A DNA stretch of 64,000 nt from Anodontia alba. Lineage: Eukaryota > Mollusca > Bivalvia > Lucinida > Lucinidae. The translations under genes were made by a program, and so were the position numbers. This document shows, one piece after another, positions 1 to 11,619 of this stretch. Each line of letters opens with the position of its first letter. Positions within the stretch are counted from its first letter, which is position 1. The notes under the pieces were generated by a model, which saw nothing but the letters and a program-made list of their open reading frames with translations, was not told the DNA's origin and did no database searches. The DNA lies in NCBI GenBank assembly GCA_964016985.1, contig OZ024823.1:35507687-35571686 (forward strand). Reading direction: 5' to 3'.

Positions 1-548
1 TTAAAATAACAGAGTTTGGAGTCTGAACAATCATGAGTGTGTGTTAAATGGTACAACAACAGGTATTCAGAAATCACAGGACCAGTCCACAGGCACAGGA
101 TATAAAGATTTTTCAAGTACACAGTATTGCATTTCAAACCAGCAAGTCAATTTATTTGGCCAGGTTTTGGTAACTCACATTACTGAATATAGAATACAAG
201 TTGTTGATAATGTGATAATATGCAGAACACATCAGAAGTTTTGTACCAGACAGTAAGATGGACAAGTTACCCGCAAATTACACTCATTTAAGATCGTCCA
301 TTCTAATTCTATATTGTTTGGAATAAATAAATAAGTCTGAATATAAATATAATGCTGAAATTTAAACTGCTTGAAAATTTCTTCACTTATTAGTTTATGA
401 ATAGTCCTAAATATTACTGCCAGAAATATTTGCAGGATACATAAAAAATAGCCATACCAAACTAGAACAGTGTTTTCGGAGGAAAACGTATGTCCCCCCA
501 CCAGTTTGAACAGATATATTTTTAAAACAGATTGTATCTGTAATAAAC
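1..548. other. Unassigned sequence with an open frame at the edge
   Basis: A plus-strand frame is open from position 5 to 256 (about 84 codons) with segments such as WSLNNHECVLNGTTTG. No start with context, no splice sites that convince and no family resemblance were seen. It may be chance or an exon of another gene. The rest of the stretch is AT-rich with no recognised feature. Confidence 0.25.
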
Positions 549-1826
549 TCAAGGTCACAATATACCTATATGTAAGTTTGGTCAAAATTCATCCATTCCT
601 CAATGAGATAGGGTGCTGACAAGCCATTTTCTAAAATCATAGCCCTTGTGTAACCTTGAAAATGGGACACAAAAAATCTAATCAGTTCTTGTCTCTGTCT
701 TAACAATATAGCTGTGCAAGTTTGGTCAAAATCCATCCATTCATTCAGGAGATAGCGTGCAGACAAGCCATTATCAAACAATCTGAGCCCTCCTGCGACC
801 TTGAAAATGGGGTCAAGGTCACCAAAATAAAATTAGTTATTTTCCATGCCACAACAATTTGGCTGTGCAAGTTTAGTTAAAATCCATCCATTCCTTCAAG
901 AGATACAGTGCAGACAAGCCATTTTCCAACAATCTAAGCCCTAGTGTGACCTTGAAAATGGGGTCAAGATCACCAAAATCTAATCAGTTCTTTTCCATGT
1001 CCCAAAAATATAGCTGTGCAAGTCTGGTCGAAATCTACTCATTCCTTCAGGAGACAAAGTGCAAACAAGCCATTTTCCAGCAATCTAAGCCTTAGTGTGA
1101 CCTTGAAAATGGGGTCAAGGTCGTCAAAATCTAACTAGTTCTTTTCCATGTCCCAACAATTAAGATGCAGAAATTTGGTCAAAATCAATTCATTCTTTTA
1201 GGAGATAGGGTGCAGACAAGCAATTTTCCAACAAATCTAAGCCCTCCTGTGACCTTGAAAATGGAGACAAGGTCACCAAAATCTAATCAGTTCTTTTACA
1301 TGTCCCAGCATTGTAGATGTGCAAGTTTGGTCAAAATCTATTCATTCCTACAAGAGATAGGGTGCGGACAAGCCATTTTCCAACAATCTAAGCCCTCCTG
1401 TGACCTTGAAAATGAGGTCAAGGTCACCAAAATCTAATCAGTTCTTTTACATGTCCCGGCATTGTAGATGTGCAAGTTTGGTCAAAATCTATTCATTCCT
1501 ACAAGAGATAGGATGCGGACAAGCCATTTTCCAACAATCTAAGCCCTCCTGTGACCTTGAAAATGGGGTCAAGGTCACCAAAATCTAATCAGTTCTTTTA
1601 CATGTCCCAGCAATATAGTTGTGCAAGTTTGGTTAAAATCTATTCATTCCTTCAAGAGATAGGGTGCGGACAAGCCATTTTCCAACAATCTAAGCCCTCC
1701 TGTGACCTTGAAAATGGGGTCAAGGTCACCAAAATCTAATCAGCATTTTTCCCCCTCCCAATGATAATATTTGTGTAAGTTTGGCTAAAATATGTCCATT
1801 CAATAAGGAGATAGAGTACGGACAAG
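549..1826. repeat. 151-bp tandem satellite, about 8 copies
   Basis: Units repeat about every 151 bp; the same frame restarts at 1400 and 1551. Each unit contains AAGTTTGGTCAAAATC, CAAGCCATTTTCCAACAATC and TGACCTTGA followed 8 bases later by TCAAGGTCA. The left copies (549-1100) are more diverged than those at 1240-1740. The short plus-strand ORFs here are products of the repeat, not genes. Confidence 0.93.
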
Positions 1827-1951
1827 AGGCTACGCCGATGCACTAAAAACAATAATTTAATGCTCTGGATGCAGGCGTGAAGTTTTCTTTAGCAGCAATA
1901 AATCCCAAATGACTGAAAGAATTTTTAAATCAGTAAATGTTGGCAAACATT

Positions 1952-3262
1952 ATGCATCTTTCACTGAGCATAACAGCATCTCTCACTGAGCACAACTCAA
2001 CTGCCATGACAAGCGAAACAGAGCTACAGCAAACATAAGACAGGTGATGCTTCCACAGGATATTTGGGAAGAATCCTCCCTGAGCACCCCCCAATTGCCA
2101 TGACTAGTAAAATGTAGCAGCAGCAAACATCAGAGAGGTGATGCTCCACAGGATAAGCAGGAAGTAAACATCCCTCATTGAGCACACTTCAACTGTCATG
2201 ACTAGTCAAATATAGCAGCAGCAAACATCAGACAGGTGATGCTACACAGGATAAACAGGAAGTAAGCATCCCTCCCTAAGCACAATCCATTTGCCTTGAC
2301 TAGCAAAATATAGCAGCAACAAACATAGGTGGTGCTCCACAGGATAAGCAGGAGGGAAGTATCCCTCATTGAGCACACTTCAATTGCCATGACTAGTGAA
2401 ATATAGCAGCAGCAAACATCAGACAGGCGATGCTCCACAGGATAAGCAGGAAGTAAGCATCTCCCACTGAGCATGCCCCAATAGCCATGGCTAGTCAAAT
2501 ACAGCAGCAGCAAACATCAGACAGGTGGTGCTCCATAGAATAAGCAGGAAATAAGCATCCCTCATTGAGCACACTTCAAATGCCATGACCACTGAAATAT
2601 AGCAGCAGCAAACATAAGACAGGCGATGCTCCACAGGACAAATTGGAAGTAAGCATCCCTCCCTGAGCAGACCTCAATAGCCATGACTAGTCAAATATAG
2701 CAGCAGCAAACATCAGACAGGTGATGCTCCACAGGATAAGTAAGTATTCCTTTCTGAACACATCCCAATTGCTATGACTAGTGAAATATAGCAGCAGCAA
2801 ACATCAGACAGGTGATGCTCCACAGGATAAGTAAGTATCCCTTTCTGAACACATCCCAAATTGCCATGACTAGTCAAATATAGCAGCAGCAAACATCAGA
2901 CAGGTGATGCTCCATAGGATAAGCAGGAAGTATCCCTCATTGAGCACACTTCAAATGCCATGACTAGTGAAACATTCCATAGGATAAGCAGAAAATAAGC
3001 ATCCCCCACTAAGCAAACATCAGACAGCAGCAAACATCAGACAGCTGATGCTCCAAGAATAAGCAGGAAGTAAGCATTCCTCATTGAGTACATGTCAACT
3101 GCCATGACTAGTGAAACATTCCATAGGATAAGCAGGAAGTAAGCATCCCTCACTAAGCACACCCCAAACTGCCATGACTAGTGAAACATAGCAGCAACAA
3201 ACATCGGACAGGTGTTGGTCCACAGGATAAGCAGGAAGTAAGCATCCCTCACTGAGCACACT
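1952..3262. repeat. ~97-bp tandem satellite, about 13 copies
   Basis: Units of about 97-101 bp share AGCAGCAGCAAACATCAGAC, GGTGATGCTCCACAGGATAA and CTGCCATGACTAGTGAAAT. Several copies near 2950-3120 are shortened or rearranged. The minus-strand ORF over 2202-2513 is a by-product of the repeat. Separate in sequence from the 151-bp array. Confidence 0.92.
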
Positions 3263-3400
3263 TAGTCCATTTTACTACATAGAAATATGTTTAAAAACTT
3301 CTTGAGTGGCAAACAGTGTAGATTCTGATCAGATACCATATTCTGTGACCTCTGATTTGGGTAAATTCTGACTGATTAGTCTTATCTGTCCCAAAACTTA
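3263..3400. repeat. Foldback family P fragment
   Basis: Contains GGCAAACAGTGTAGATTCTG, ATCAGATACCATATTCTGTG and GTCTTATCTGTCCCAAAACT, as in other P copies. The right arm is decayed. Confidence 0.6.
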
Positions 3401-3531
3401 TGGCAAGTATAATAGACCCAAAAGAAAAGAACCCTTGAAACCAGAGTCAGTAGTGCAGAAACTGGTTACAGCAACTTTATTACATTCATCTATTTTCAAC
3501 ACTTTAGTCCAGACAACCAAAATTGAGATTT

Positions 3532-3746
3532 TTAACCCTTGTCATGCTGAATAAATTAGGATGCCACTAGATGCGTCTAATTTTTAGCCAATCAGATTGC
3601 TTGATCCAAATTTTTGCTATAAATTCACATACTTGATGGCAAACAGTGCAGATCCAGATCAGTTGGCTTCTGAAGAAGCCAACTGATCTGGATCTATACT
3701 GTTTGCAAAGGCAGGGTATATTCGGGTTCAGCAGGACTAGGATTAA
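3532..3746. mobile_element. Foldback MITE family A
   Basis: Ends TTAACCCTTGTCATGCTGAA and TTCAGCAGGACTAGGATTAA are inverted; the centre is a hairpin around TTGGCTTCTGAAGAAGCCAA. Its left arm holds CCAAT (3588) and TATAAAT (3618), 20 bases before the hairpin. Confidence 0.85.
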
Positions 3747-3748
3747 AA

Positions 3749-3950
3749 GTTTTACCAAAATTCTCTGGGCAAATTCAGAAGATGACATGTTGATGAAATT
3801 TTTCCCAGGAAAAGGACTTTGCACTTTTTGCAAATTGTCTCCTTAGGAGACAATTTGCATGAAAGGTCAAAGCCTATTTTCTAGGAAAATTAAGACAAAC
3901 ATTTTAAACTGTCATCTGCTGAAATTTTACCCATCATGCTAAGTGTTAAA
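3749..3950. mobile_element. Foldback MITE family C
   Basis: Hairpin centre TTGTCTCCTTAGGAGACAA with TTTGCATGAAA arms and the outer motifs TCTCTGGGCAAATTCAG and CATGCTAAGTGTTAA. Directly abuts the A element on its left. Confidence 0.75.
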
Positions 3951-4065
3951 ACAGCTGAATGAGGACTGACCCATGTTCAGCAATTGATAATTTCAAATTA
4001 TACATCTTTCTAGGAAGAGTTCATCATTGAAATGGAGTTATAAGTAAAATAAAATATTAGGAGGA

Positions 4066-4255
4066 AACAGGAGAGGTCTGAGCAAATTTTGGAAGTGGAC
4101 TCTTCCATTCTTGAATTTGGACTTGTCCATTGCTGCAAATAAGGATTTCAGTTTAAACTCAAAACAGAATGGCAAATAGTATAGATCCTGATGAGATGGC
4201 TCATGATGAGCTGTCTCATCAGGATCTACACTGTTTGCACAGGTATCTTGGTCTG
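4066..4255. mobile_element. Foldback MITE family B
   Basis: Core GATGGCTCATGATGAGCTGTC between AGTATAGATCCTGATGAG and CATCAGGATCTACACTG. Outer arms are of the B type (TTCCATTCTTGAATTTGGA). Confidence 0.7.
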
Positions 4256-4362
4256 CCAAGTGCATGGCCTCAAATAAAGACTGTAAAAGATGTGCCACAG
4301 AGAAAAATAATATTTCTGATTTTCTATGGTATTTATATATAGGAAACAATTAGCAATATTAA

Positions 4363-4574
4363 TTAACCCTAGTCCTGCTGAACCCTGATATACCCTGCCT
4401 TTGCAAACAGTGTAGATACAGATCAGTTGGCTTCTAAAGAAGCCAACTGATCTGTATCTACACTGTTTGTCATTAAGTATTTGAATTTATATAACAGTAT
4501 GAATCAAATACTCGGATTGGCTGAAAATCAGAAGTGGGCATGGCATCTTAATTTATCCAGCATAACAAGGATTA
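4363..4574. mobile_element. Foldback MITE family A (opposite orientation)
   Basis: Ends TTAACCCTAGTCCTGCTGAA and CAGCATAACAAGGATTA. Centre TTGGCTTCTAAAGAAGCCAA. The CCAAT-type arm is on the right. Confidence 0.83.
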
Positions 4575-4771
4575 CAATACAAAGACAGGTATCAAGGGAT
4601 TGGTAGTAAAAAAGTCAACACCAAATAATAATCTTGATACTTAACCTGATTATGATACTGCAATATAATGAAAAGACACATATATGATTTAATGATATCA
4701 AACCACACGATGAGGTAATAAAATAAAAATAACTATTTTTTTCTACTGAAAGTTTATACTGCAATTAACCT

Positions 4772-5003
4772 TTAACCCTTAAAACGCCAAGAAAACCTGC
4801 ATCTGAAAATGTCATCTGTTTATGTCGTCTGCTGAATATTCTTGCAAACTTTTCAAACCTGTTTTTGCATACAGACAAACAGTGTGGACCCAGCTCAGAC
4901 TGCTCCTGATCTTGATCCATAATGTTTGCAGAAATGACTTTTAAAATCACAAGCAGATGACAAAGCAGACAACAATTGTTGTGATTGGCAGTTTAAGGGT
5001 TAA
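4772..5003. mobile_element. Foldback MITE family K
   Basis: Ends TTAACCCTTAAAACGCC and GGCAGTTTAAGGGTTAA. The core AACAGTGTGGACCCAGCTCAG lost its matching arm in part. A fuller copy is at 9581-9813. Confidence 0.78.
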
Positions 5004-5402
5004 AGGCACCATATTCCTAAAAATAGACAGTTTATTATCAAAGAAGGTCTAATAAATTGATATATGGTATTTATATGACCATAAAATGTGGCATCTGACA
5101 GCCTGTAAAATTTTTGTCCGTCCACTCGGTATTGAAGTGGATCAAAAATGAAATGATTATTTATAGTATCTCTGAATTAATGTTGGCAATATTAATTCAG
5201 AGATATAATAAAAAATCATTTCATTTTTGACCCAGTTCAAGTAGGAGACACTAATTGAAATTTTACAGGGTGTAACATGCTGTAAATAATCAATACAGGC
5301 TGTAAATAATTTTATGATTATAATAATACCATATATCAATTTATTAAACAGTCTTGGATAATAAAATGTCAATTTTTGAGAAATAGCCTTTAAAGCACCA
5401 TG
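4999..5402. mobile_element. Palindromic element of about 400 bp
   Basis: TTAAAGGCACCATATTC at the left and CCTTTAAAGCACCATG at the right are inverted. Inner pairs include TTGATATATGGTATTTAT with ATACCATATATCAA, and TCTCTGAATTAATGTT with AATTAATTCAGAGA. Seen once in this window. Confidence 0.7.
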
Positions 5403-5480
5403 CAAAATTCAAGCAAACAACATTATCAAAATATTTTTATTTTTGCAAAGAAAATAAGTCTCATGAAATTGTATGCATTC

Positions 5481-5508
5481 TTTTTTTTTTTTCTTTTTTT
5501 TTTTTTTG
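5481..5508. repeat. Poly-T tract
   Basis: Two runs of T separated by a single C. Confidence 0.9.
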
Positions 5509-5719
5509 CCTCATCTCCTTGTATCAATATTTTCTACAACTCTAGTAGGGTGATAATTTTGGTTTACAATGTGACATGTTTACACCAAACTATATGTTAT
5601 GCGGGAGTCATTAGAACTGCCTGACTGAGAAATTTCACACAGACAGCCATAATTTGAATGTTTGGAGTAAATAACAAATATCAATCTTCTGAACCTTTTA
5701 CCTAAAGCCTAAGCTACCT

Positions 5720-6100
5720 TAAAATAATGTGAATGGATCCATTTAAAACAGGCAGCACCCTGATCTGAAAGTTTTTGTACATGAATTGGTCTACTTTAAA
5801 ATGAAAGTGTTTGCTCCAACAGAAAGCAAATTCTTTCCATGTAGATTAGATCCCTTTTAAAACGGGACAAAATAATCATGACAGAGTTGCCTGCCCTGAA
5901 AGTATATGCATTCCCCTTAAAATGGACGGTCACACCTCAAGGAGACATCACCTTAAGCTGAAAATCTTTCTTCTCCTTTTCAAGGATATACTACCCCAGA
6001 AGGAAACAATTTGCTTTCCTTTTCAAGGAATTTGAGCTCAAGAAGAAGCAAATCCTTATTTTAAAAAGTTGCCCCTTATTAGAGGTCAGAGTAATCTCCC
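5720..6100. repeat. Foldback family L cluster, rearranged
   Basis: Repeated pieces such as GCAAATTCTTTCC, CCTTTTCAAGGAATTTGAGC and CCTTTTAAAACGGGAC. No single intact hairpin can be bounded. Confidence 0.5.
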
Positions 6101-6109
6101 TTCATAGTG

Positions 6110-6838
6110 TACCCAATCGCTATTCCAAACACTACTGTAATTTTTAACTACAGTAAGCAAATAAGTAAAAAACTAATTTACTATACAAGCATAATATACC
6201 ACTCCACTGTAACTTTTGCATATTGTAGTCATTAGATCTTGAAGAACTATCAGGTGAATCCTGATCACTGTGTCAAGTATGACAAATCCTGATCAGGTTT
6301 GGTATACGAGTATGCCAACAGGAGTCGATATTTTTCACAGTATTCCAGATGGCTTTTCTCCATGAAAAATTATTACTTTGGTTTTTGCACTACAAACACC
6401 TGAGCCACATATTTGTAAATAAATTCTAATCAATACCATGATAGGCTTTTGTGGAGACAGGGAAAATGCAGAGGCAGGTGTTTTCATGGCAGATACAGGT
6501 GCTGTAACAGGTACCAAAAAGTTATATAGGGTATGCAAGTGACTGGGGTCTCACTAAACCATCACTGATGGCACCATCCAGCCAAATGCAAAATTCCTCA
6601 GTCTATGACCTTGACCTTTTCTAACAGCTTCTAGATGTCAATGTATTTTCACCCACCATGTAGTGAAACCACTTTTAATAAAAACTTTCAAAAACATATG
6701 CAAAGAGATAAGAAAGAAATTGAACAACAGACAATTTGATGGATGCATAGCAGGACAGACAAATGGAGGGAATGACTAAAACTATATATAAAGGTTATGA
6801 TCAGTTTAAGCTTATAAATGTGCAAGCTGATCTGAAAC
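6110..6838. other. Stretch without assigned feature
   Basis: No gene, RNA or bounded repeat is supported. A minus-strand frame at 6335-6538 was examined as an LRRC9 last exon and not accepted. Confidence 0.5.
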
Positions 6839-6839
6839 T

Positions 6840-7025
6840 CCTTTATTTACCCTAAGCATTGAGACAGACAGTTCCAAGCAAATTGTGTAGCTCCACATCA
6901 AATGCCACAGAATGCAGCATCTGAACAGGGTCTACATGTTTGCAATTCATTCAGCAATATCTAGATGAAAGAGAAGGTAGTTTAATGGATGTTCAAATTA
7001 ATATGTCTCAATATTTAGGGGAAAT
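6840..7025. mobile_element. Foldback family P copy
   Basis: CCACAGAATGCAGCATCTGAAC and a GGGTCTACATGTTTGC right arm; the left arm (CAAATTGTGTAGCTCCACATC) has drifted. Confidence 0.6.
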
Positions 7026-7129
7026 ACAGTATGCTGTTCACATAAATCATAAGGTCAAGGTCAATTTCTGTTTAGATGGACTCATTACAACAAAAATAAT
7101 ACTTGGAATTGAAAATTCAGCATAGTGAC

Positions 7130-7324
7130 CATAGCTCCAGGTACGAGGGAGTATCAGTTAAACATTTTTCTTATTTCTCCATTAAAGCCTATGTTGTGAG
7201 TACTTATCACAAGTGACTCGGCAAATGCATCAAATGAGTACCCACAACATAGGTTTTCATGGAGAAATAAGAAAAAATATCATTACTTTCTGGCTGAAAA
7301 AAAGTGCCTTATCTGGAGTTATAG
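7130..7324. mobile_element. Foldback MITE family F
   Basis: ATAGCTCCAGGTACGAG at the left and TTATCTGGAGTTATAG at the right. The long inverted arms contain TTATTTCTCCAT and CCTATGTTGTGAGTAC. Confidence 0.8.
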
Positions 7325-7338
7325 AGTACTGCAGTATC

Positions 7339-7552
7339 CTAACCTTTGCCATGCTGAATAAATGAAGATGCCACACCCACTTCTAATTTTCAGCCAATCA
7401 GATTACTTGATCCAGATTGTTGATATAAATTCACATACTTAATGGCAAACAGTGCAAGTCCAGATCAGTTGGCTTCTTCAGAAGCCAACTGATCTGGTTC
7501 TACACTGTTTGCAAAGGCAGGACATATCCGGGTTCAGCAGGACTAGGGCTAA
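7339..7552. mobile_element. Foldback MITE family A
   Basis: CCTTTGCCATGCTGAATAAA left, TTCAGCAGGACTAGGGCTAA right, centre TTGGCTTCTTCAGAAGCCAA. CCAAT at 7394-7398, TATAAAT at 7424-7430, hairpin from 7444. Confidence 0.85.
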
Positions 7553-8083
7553 GATAAAAAGTTGTGCTGTTACAGGAATATATTTTGGTATCTAACCTTT
7601 CTGTACTAGTAATTCTAATGTTTTCTATTTTTTGAGATAGCTAACACAATCTGCTATTAGTTCTATAGATTTTAATTTGATTTTTAATACCTTTATTCCA
7701 AAGTCTATCAAATCATCCTGGAAATATCAGTTTTTAATGCTAAATTATAGTTATTACATATGAATTTTTTGAAAAAAATAACAATAAAATATGCCATTAA
7801 AATGTTTGTAAAATAACAACAGAAAAACAGGATGGTGATGATAATGATAATGATGATGATGATGAGGATGAGAGGTTAGTCATTAATCCTTTTCAACAGT
7901 ATTTAATTCATAAAAGGATAATGGTGATTTGTCCTATAGGCATTCAAAACTGGGACCTCAAGAATAACAGGCACAGGCTAATCCTGCCACACAACCAGCA
8001 AAAATTCTCAATAACTGAACAGATTCCAACAGGATAATAAACTAAATACTGCAGCTTCAGTGACTTTCGTTGTGTACCATCAA
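7553..8083. other. Unassigned stretch with (GAT)n microsatellite
   Basis: An imperfect GAT/GATAAT tract lies at 7831-7871. Otherwise AT-rich with no supported gene. Confidence 0.6.
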
Positions 8084-8309
8084 TTAACCCACTGTAGTCT
8101 GGAGATCCCTAAATGGGTAACTGGCAAACAGTGCAGACCCAGATCAGACGCCGCAGAATGCGGCGTCTGATCAGGGTCTCCACTGTTTGCAAATAGTTTA
8201 GCCTTTTTTCTATAGGAATATCTAAATCTCATAGCCAGATGTACCTAAATTTGAAATTAGACTTCCAATATATAGTGTGGGAGATTCTATTCGGTACACA
8301 ATGGGTTAA
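8084..8309. mobile_element. Foldback MITE family J
   Basis: Ends TTAACCCACTGTAGTCTGG and ACACAATGGGTTAA; centre CGCCGCAGAATGCGGCG between CAGACCCAGATCAGA and TCTGATCAGGGTCTCC. Confidence 0.85.
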
Positions 8310-8635
8310 AAAGATGTTCTCATATGTCACTTATTGCAAACATACTGTATTGCCACTGTTTGGTCCTCATCTTGTCTTCTGTCTGTGCAACAGGGAAGAC
8401 CTTTCTAGGGTAACTTCATTTATATTTTTGTAACAGTTTTACACAAATATAGAGCAATGAAGTAATAACAGATCTTTTACGCAAAACATTCAAACCCAAG
8501 TCAAACTGTGCAACTTTTTCAAAGTGGAGTTATGTGATTTGATTTTCCTTTTTTTCCTTTTTATTTTGTTTTGTTTATTTATTTGTTTGCTTTTCAGTAT
8601 TGTTGAATTATTCACCCTCTAAATTTTTGCATTCA

Positions 8636-8800
8636 TTAATCCTTGTCCTGCTGAACCCAGAACCTTTGCAAACAGTGTAGATCTGCACTGTTTGTCATCT
8701 AGTATGTGAATTGTATCAACAACCTAGATCAAGTAATCCGACTGACTGAAAATTAGCAGTGGGCATAGCATCTTAATTTATTCAGCATGGCAAGGATTAA
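8636..8800. mobile_element. Foldback MITE family A, hairpin deleted
   Basis: Both ends are present (TTAATCCTTGTCCTGCTG, CAGCATGGCAAGGATTAA). The central GATCAGTTGGCTTC palindrome is missing: AACAGTGTAGATC is followed at once by TGCACTGTT. Confidence 0.8.
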
Positions 8801-8876
8801 CGTAACTAATAAAATGTAGTAAATTTGTCACTCAAATTTCTTTGGTAAGCAATATGCAATGCTTGCTCAACTTCAC

Positions 8877-9082
8877 CCTTTCAACCCTGCAGATCCAGAC
8901 AGACACTTTTGCAAATAGTGTAGATTAAGGTGAAATGGCTCATGATGAGCCATCTCATCAGATTCTACACTGTCTGCCAATCTGCTTTTGGATTTTTACT
9001 GAATTACTTATTTATAAGAATGGACATTTCCAAATTCAAAGATGGGAGAGTCTACTTCCAAAACTAAGGGCTGAAAGGGTTA
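8877..9082. mobile_element. Foldback MITE family B
   Basis: Ends CCTTTCAACCCTGCAG and GGGCTGAAAGGGTTAA; core AATGGCTCATGATGAGCCATC. Confidence 0.82.
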
Positions 9083-9580
9083 ATATGCAGTATCAATTGT
9101 ACCATTACAAACACTGAAAGTCTCTATTATCAAATGTTAGTTTTTAACTACCTAATATTAGTGGGTTACTAACAGATGACACTGCTAGTTTTCACCCGTT
9201 TTTTCCACCTTAAAGGATTTTTTTGTTAAAGGTGACACTATGCTATAAATGTTGATGTCCATGTGGCTATCTGTTTTCCTTTGCTATCTATTGCACTCTA
9301 TTGAATAAATTCTAAAAAATTCAGTATCTGTCTGTATTAAACATGCACTTCGCTGATGAAATAGTTCACAAGACAACCAATGGTAAAATTTGCTATGTCG
9401 CCACAGCAGATGTGGCATAACATGGAAAACCCCCGCTTGTCTTATCACTTAGGTGAACACAAAGAATAAAGTTAATCAACACATGTACATGTAGCTGGGG
9501 CCTGGTCATAATCTCTGTTGTTAAAGTTGAACAGAACCTCAACATTCAAAAGTTTACTTTTAACATTATGCAATGTATAT
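9083..9580. other. Stretch without assigned feature
   Basis: No gene or bounded repeat is supported. Confidence 0.5.
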
Positions 9581-9813
9581 AAAGCGCCAAGAAAACTTGC
9601 ATCTGAAAATGTCGTCTGTTTATGTCGTCTGCTGAATATTCTTGCAAACTTTCCAAACCTATTTTTTTGCATACAGGCAAATAGTGTGGACCCAGATCAG
9701 ACTGCTCCTAGAGGTCTGATCTGGGTCCATGCTGTATGCAAAAATGACTTTTAAAATCACAAGCAGATGACAAAGCAGACGACAATTGTTGTGATTGGCA
9801 GTTTAAGGGTTAA
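9581..9813. mobile_element. Foldback MITE family K
   Basis: Shares AAGCGCCAAGAAAAC, GTCGTCTGTTTATGTCGTC and GGCAGTTTAAGGGTTAA with 4772-5003. The hairpin is intact: GGACCCAGATCAGACTGC and GTCTGATCTGGGTCC. Confidence 0.82.
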
Positions 9814-9918
9814 ATGAATAAAATATTGTTTAAACCAAAAGTTTAGTTCCTAATAGGACTCAAAAGACCAGCTCATTTTCTTTCCATTTTCAGGGTCTCC
9901 AATTTGCAAAACTTCCTA

Positions 9919-10246
9919 CAGTCGAATTTCAATGGCTCAAACATCTATGGGACCATGAAAATTTGTTCCAGACATGGGTAGTTCGAGCCACTGAGGGTTA
10001 ATCATAGTGCAAGGTCAGAAGGCAAATAAAAATAATCTAGGAATGTCTTTTCCATCTTCAATAAAATATCGATGAGGCCAGTACACATAGCATACATTTT
10101 CATGACAAAATAAGAAAATTTCCCTTAAAATCCCAAAATATTTGTTTTCTTTAGCTATCGGAAGAATTTCCTAGGGACTCAAAAACGAGTTTGAATCATC
10201 CACGGTAAACGAGCCATCCGTGTTCGAGCCATCGAGGTTATATTGT
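9919..10246. mobile_element. pogo-like MITE family G
   Basis: TIR CAGTCGAATTTCAATGGC after a TA; right side GTTCGAGCCATCGAGGTTAT is eroded. Shares TAGCTATCGGAAGAATTTCC with the other G copies. Confidence 0.78.
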
Positions 10247-11037
10247 ATTTTCTTTCCTGTACGTGTTCTTTGTTGTTGTTTTTTTTTTTTTTTAAGGGAG
10301 CTTTTTTTGTTTTCAGAATTTACTCATTATCATTTCTCAAGGCTCAGCTATACATATTATTTTTAACCCATTCCTACACCATTCTAGAGTGAAAGACTAC
10401 TGAGTTAGCTTATGATTCATACTACATAAATGTAGTCTTACAATCAAAAGAGTTTCTCCTTGAGAGAAGTCTTGTATACATATATGAACAATGGCACCTC
10501 AGTGCAGCTTGCCCACCAAGAAACTCTGATCCGTTTTTTTAGGCCCCCAACTTCTAAGAAGTTGGGAGGGCATATTGCTTTGGGCTTGTCTGTCCGTCCA
10601 TCCATACCACATGCTTTTCTTGTAAGCCAAATATCTAATGATGGATTGCGTTTGGGTTTAATAACACGTCAACCCTTGTGGGTCATTTTGTGTCGTCTCC
10701 CAGAGAAAGGGAGAAGAGAGATAAAAGTGATAGTAGAGGAGATGAAAGAGAGGGACAGGGGAGAAAGAGGAAAATGAATGAAAGTGGTGAAACAAAGGAA
10801 ATAGAAACATTCCCCCTCTACCCTTACCTGCTGCAAAGACAGCAGGCCTTGCCCAACTGTAAGCAAACAGCAGATGGACACCCCAGTGATGCAAGATACA
10901 CGACACCTTTGCCTTACCCAACCACCCCCAAATATCTAAGGAACCACTTGAGTTAGGCTTATGAAATTTTGCAAGCAGTCTGGAACAATTTTTTAAATTT
11001 TGGTGAACTTTGGATTACTTTTGTCAGAGTTATGCCC
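10247..11037. repeat. Probable dispersed repeat with purine-rich tract
   Basis: Contains a hairpin CCCCCAACTTCTAAGAAGTTGG, TTGGGCTTGTCTGTCCGTCC and a purine-rich run (about 10695-10805). Several overlapping open frames on both strands come from this base bias. Not a supported gene. Confidence 0.4.
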
Positions 11038-11212
11038 CTTGACCCAGATTGCATGCTACAGAATGCAGTATCTGATCAGGGTCTACACTGTTTGCATTAA
11101 ATACAAGAAATTCTATAAAACATGTTAATAATATAACTAACCAAATACCCCTTCTATGGGAAATGGAACTGTCCATAGACTTGAGGTAGAAAAGTATACT
11201 CAGCATAAAAGG
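11038..11212. mobile_element. Foldback family P copy
   Basis: GACCCAGATTGCATGCTAC, AGAATGCAGTATCTGATC and GGGTCTACACTGTTTGC; tail AATACCCCTTCTATGG. Confidence 0.65.
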
Positions 11213-11380
11213 ATTAAAGGCAAGAACTTCCTCCCACAGGAAGAAAATTCTTTCCTTTAAGAGAAGTTTCCAATGAGAATGGAGGTAAAACAGCTCCAGA
11301 TAAAAGGGGGTACCCTATAAATATTTTTTTCTTATTTCTCCATGAAAACATATGGGCTGCATCAAAAAAAAAAAGTGCCT
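11213..11380. repeat. Family L fragment followed by family F fragment
   Basis: GGAAGAAAATTCTTTCC (L) then GCTCCAGATAAAAGGGGG and TTATTTCTCCATGAAAAC (F); the right F arm is missing. Confidence 0.55.
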
Positions 11381-11477
11381 TCCAACATGCGCAAAATTTG
11401 CAGATTCAGATCATCCTGGGCATGAAAAAGTATCATCTGGGCTTTTGCTCTCCTTTCATACATTCTGTAGTATCCAA

Positions 11478-11580
11478 TGATTCTGTTAGCAGACAGTGAA
11501 GACCCTGATCAGACTGCATGGATGCCCAGGCTGATCTTGGCCTTCACTGTTCGCACAAGAATGCAAGGCATTTTTTTGCA
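11478..11580. mobile_element. Foldback family N core
   Basis: CAGTGAAGACCCTGATCAG, CATGGATGCCCAGGCTG and ATCTTGGCCTTCACTG form an imperfect hairpin. Confidence 0.65.
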
Positions 11581-11619
11581 TGGCACTGCCTGTATGTTGT
11601 GGGCCTTGCTGAGGCACTT

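Noticed and set aside
1165..1739. Three similar plus-strand frames
   Set aside because: They restart at the 151-bp satellite period and contain no domain.
6335..6538. Minus-strand frame with VPVTAPVSAMKTPAS as a possible last LRRC9 exon
   Set aside because: The Pro/Thr-rich text faintly resembles LRRC9 C-terminal sequence, but no AG acceptor gives the phase 0 start that exon 21 requires, and the frame ends without a recognisable motif.
10460..10956. Overlapping frames on both strands
   Set aside because: They follow a purine-rich tract and a dispersed repeat; no coding signature on either strand.
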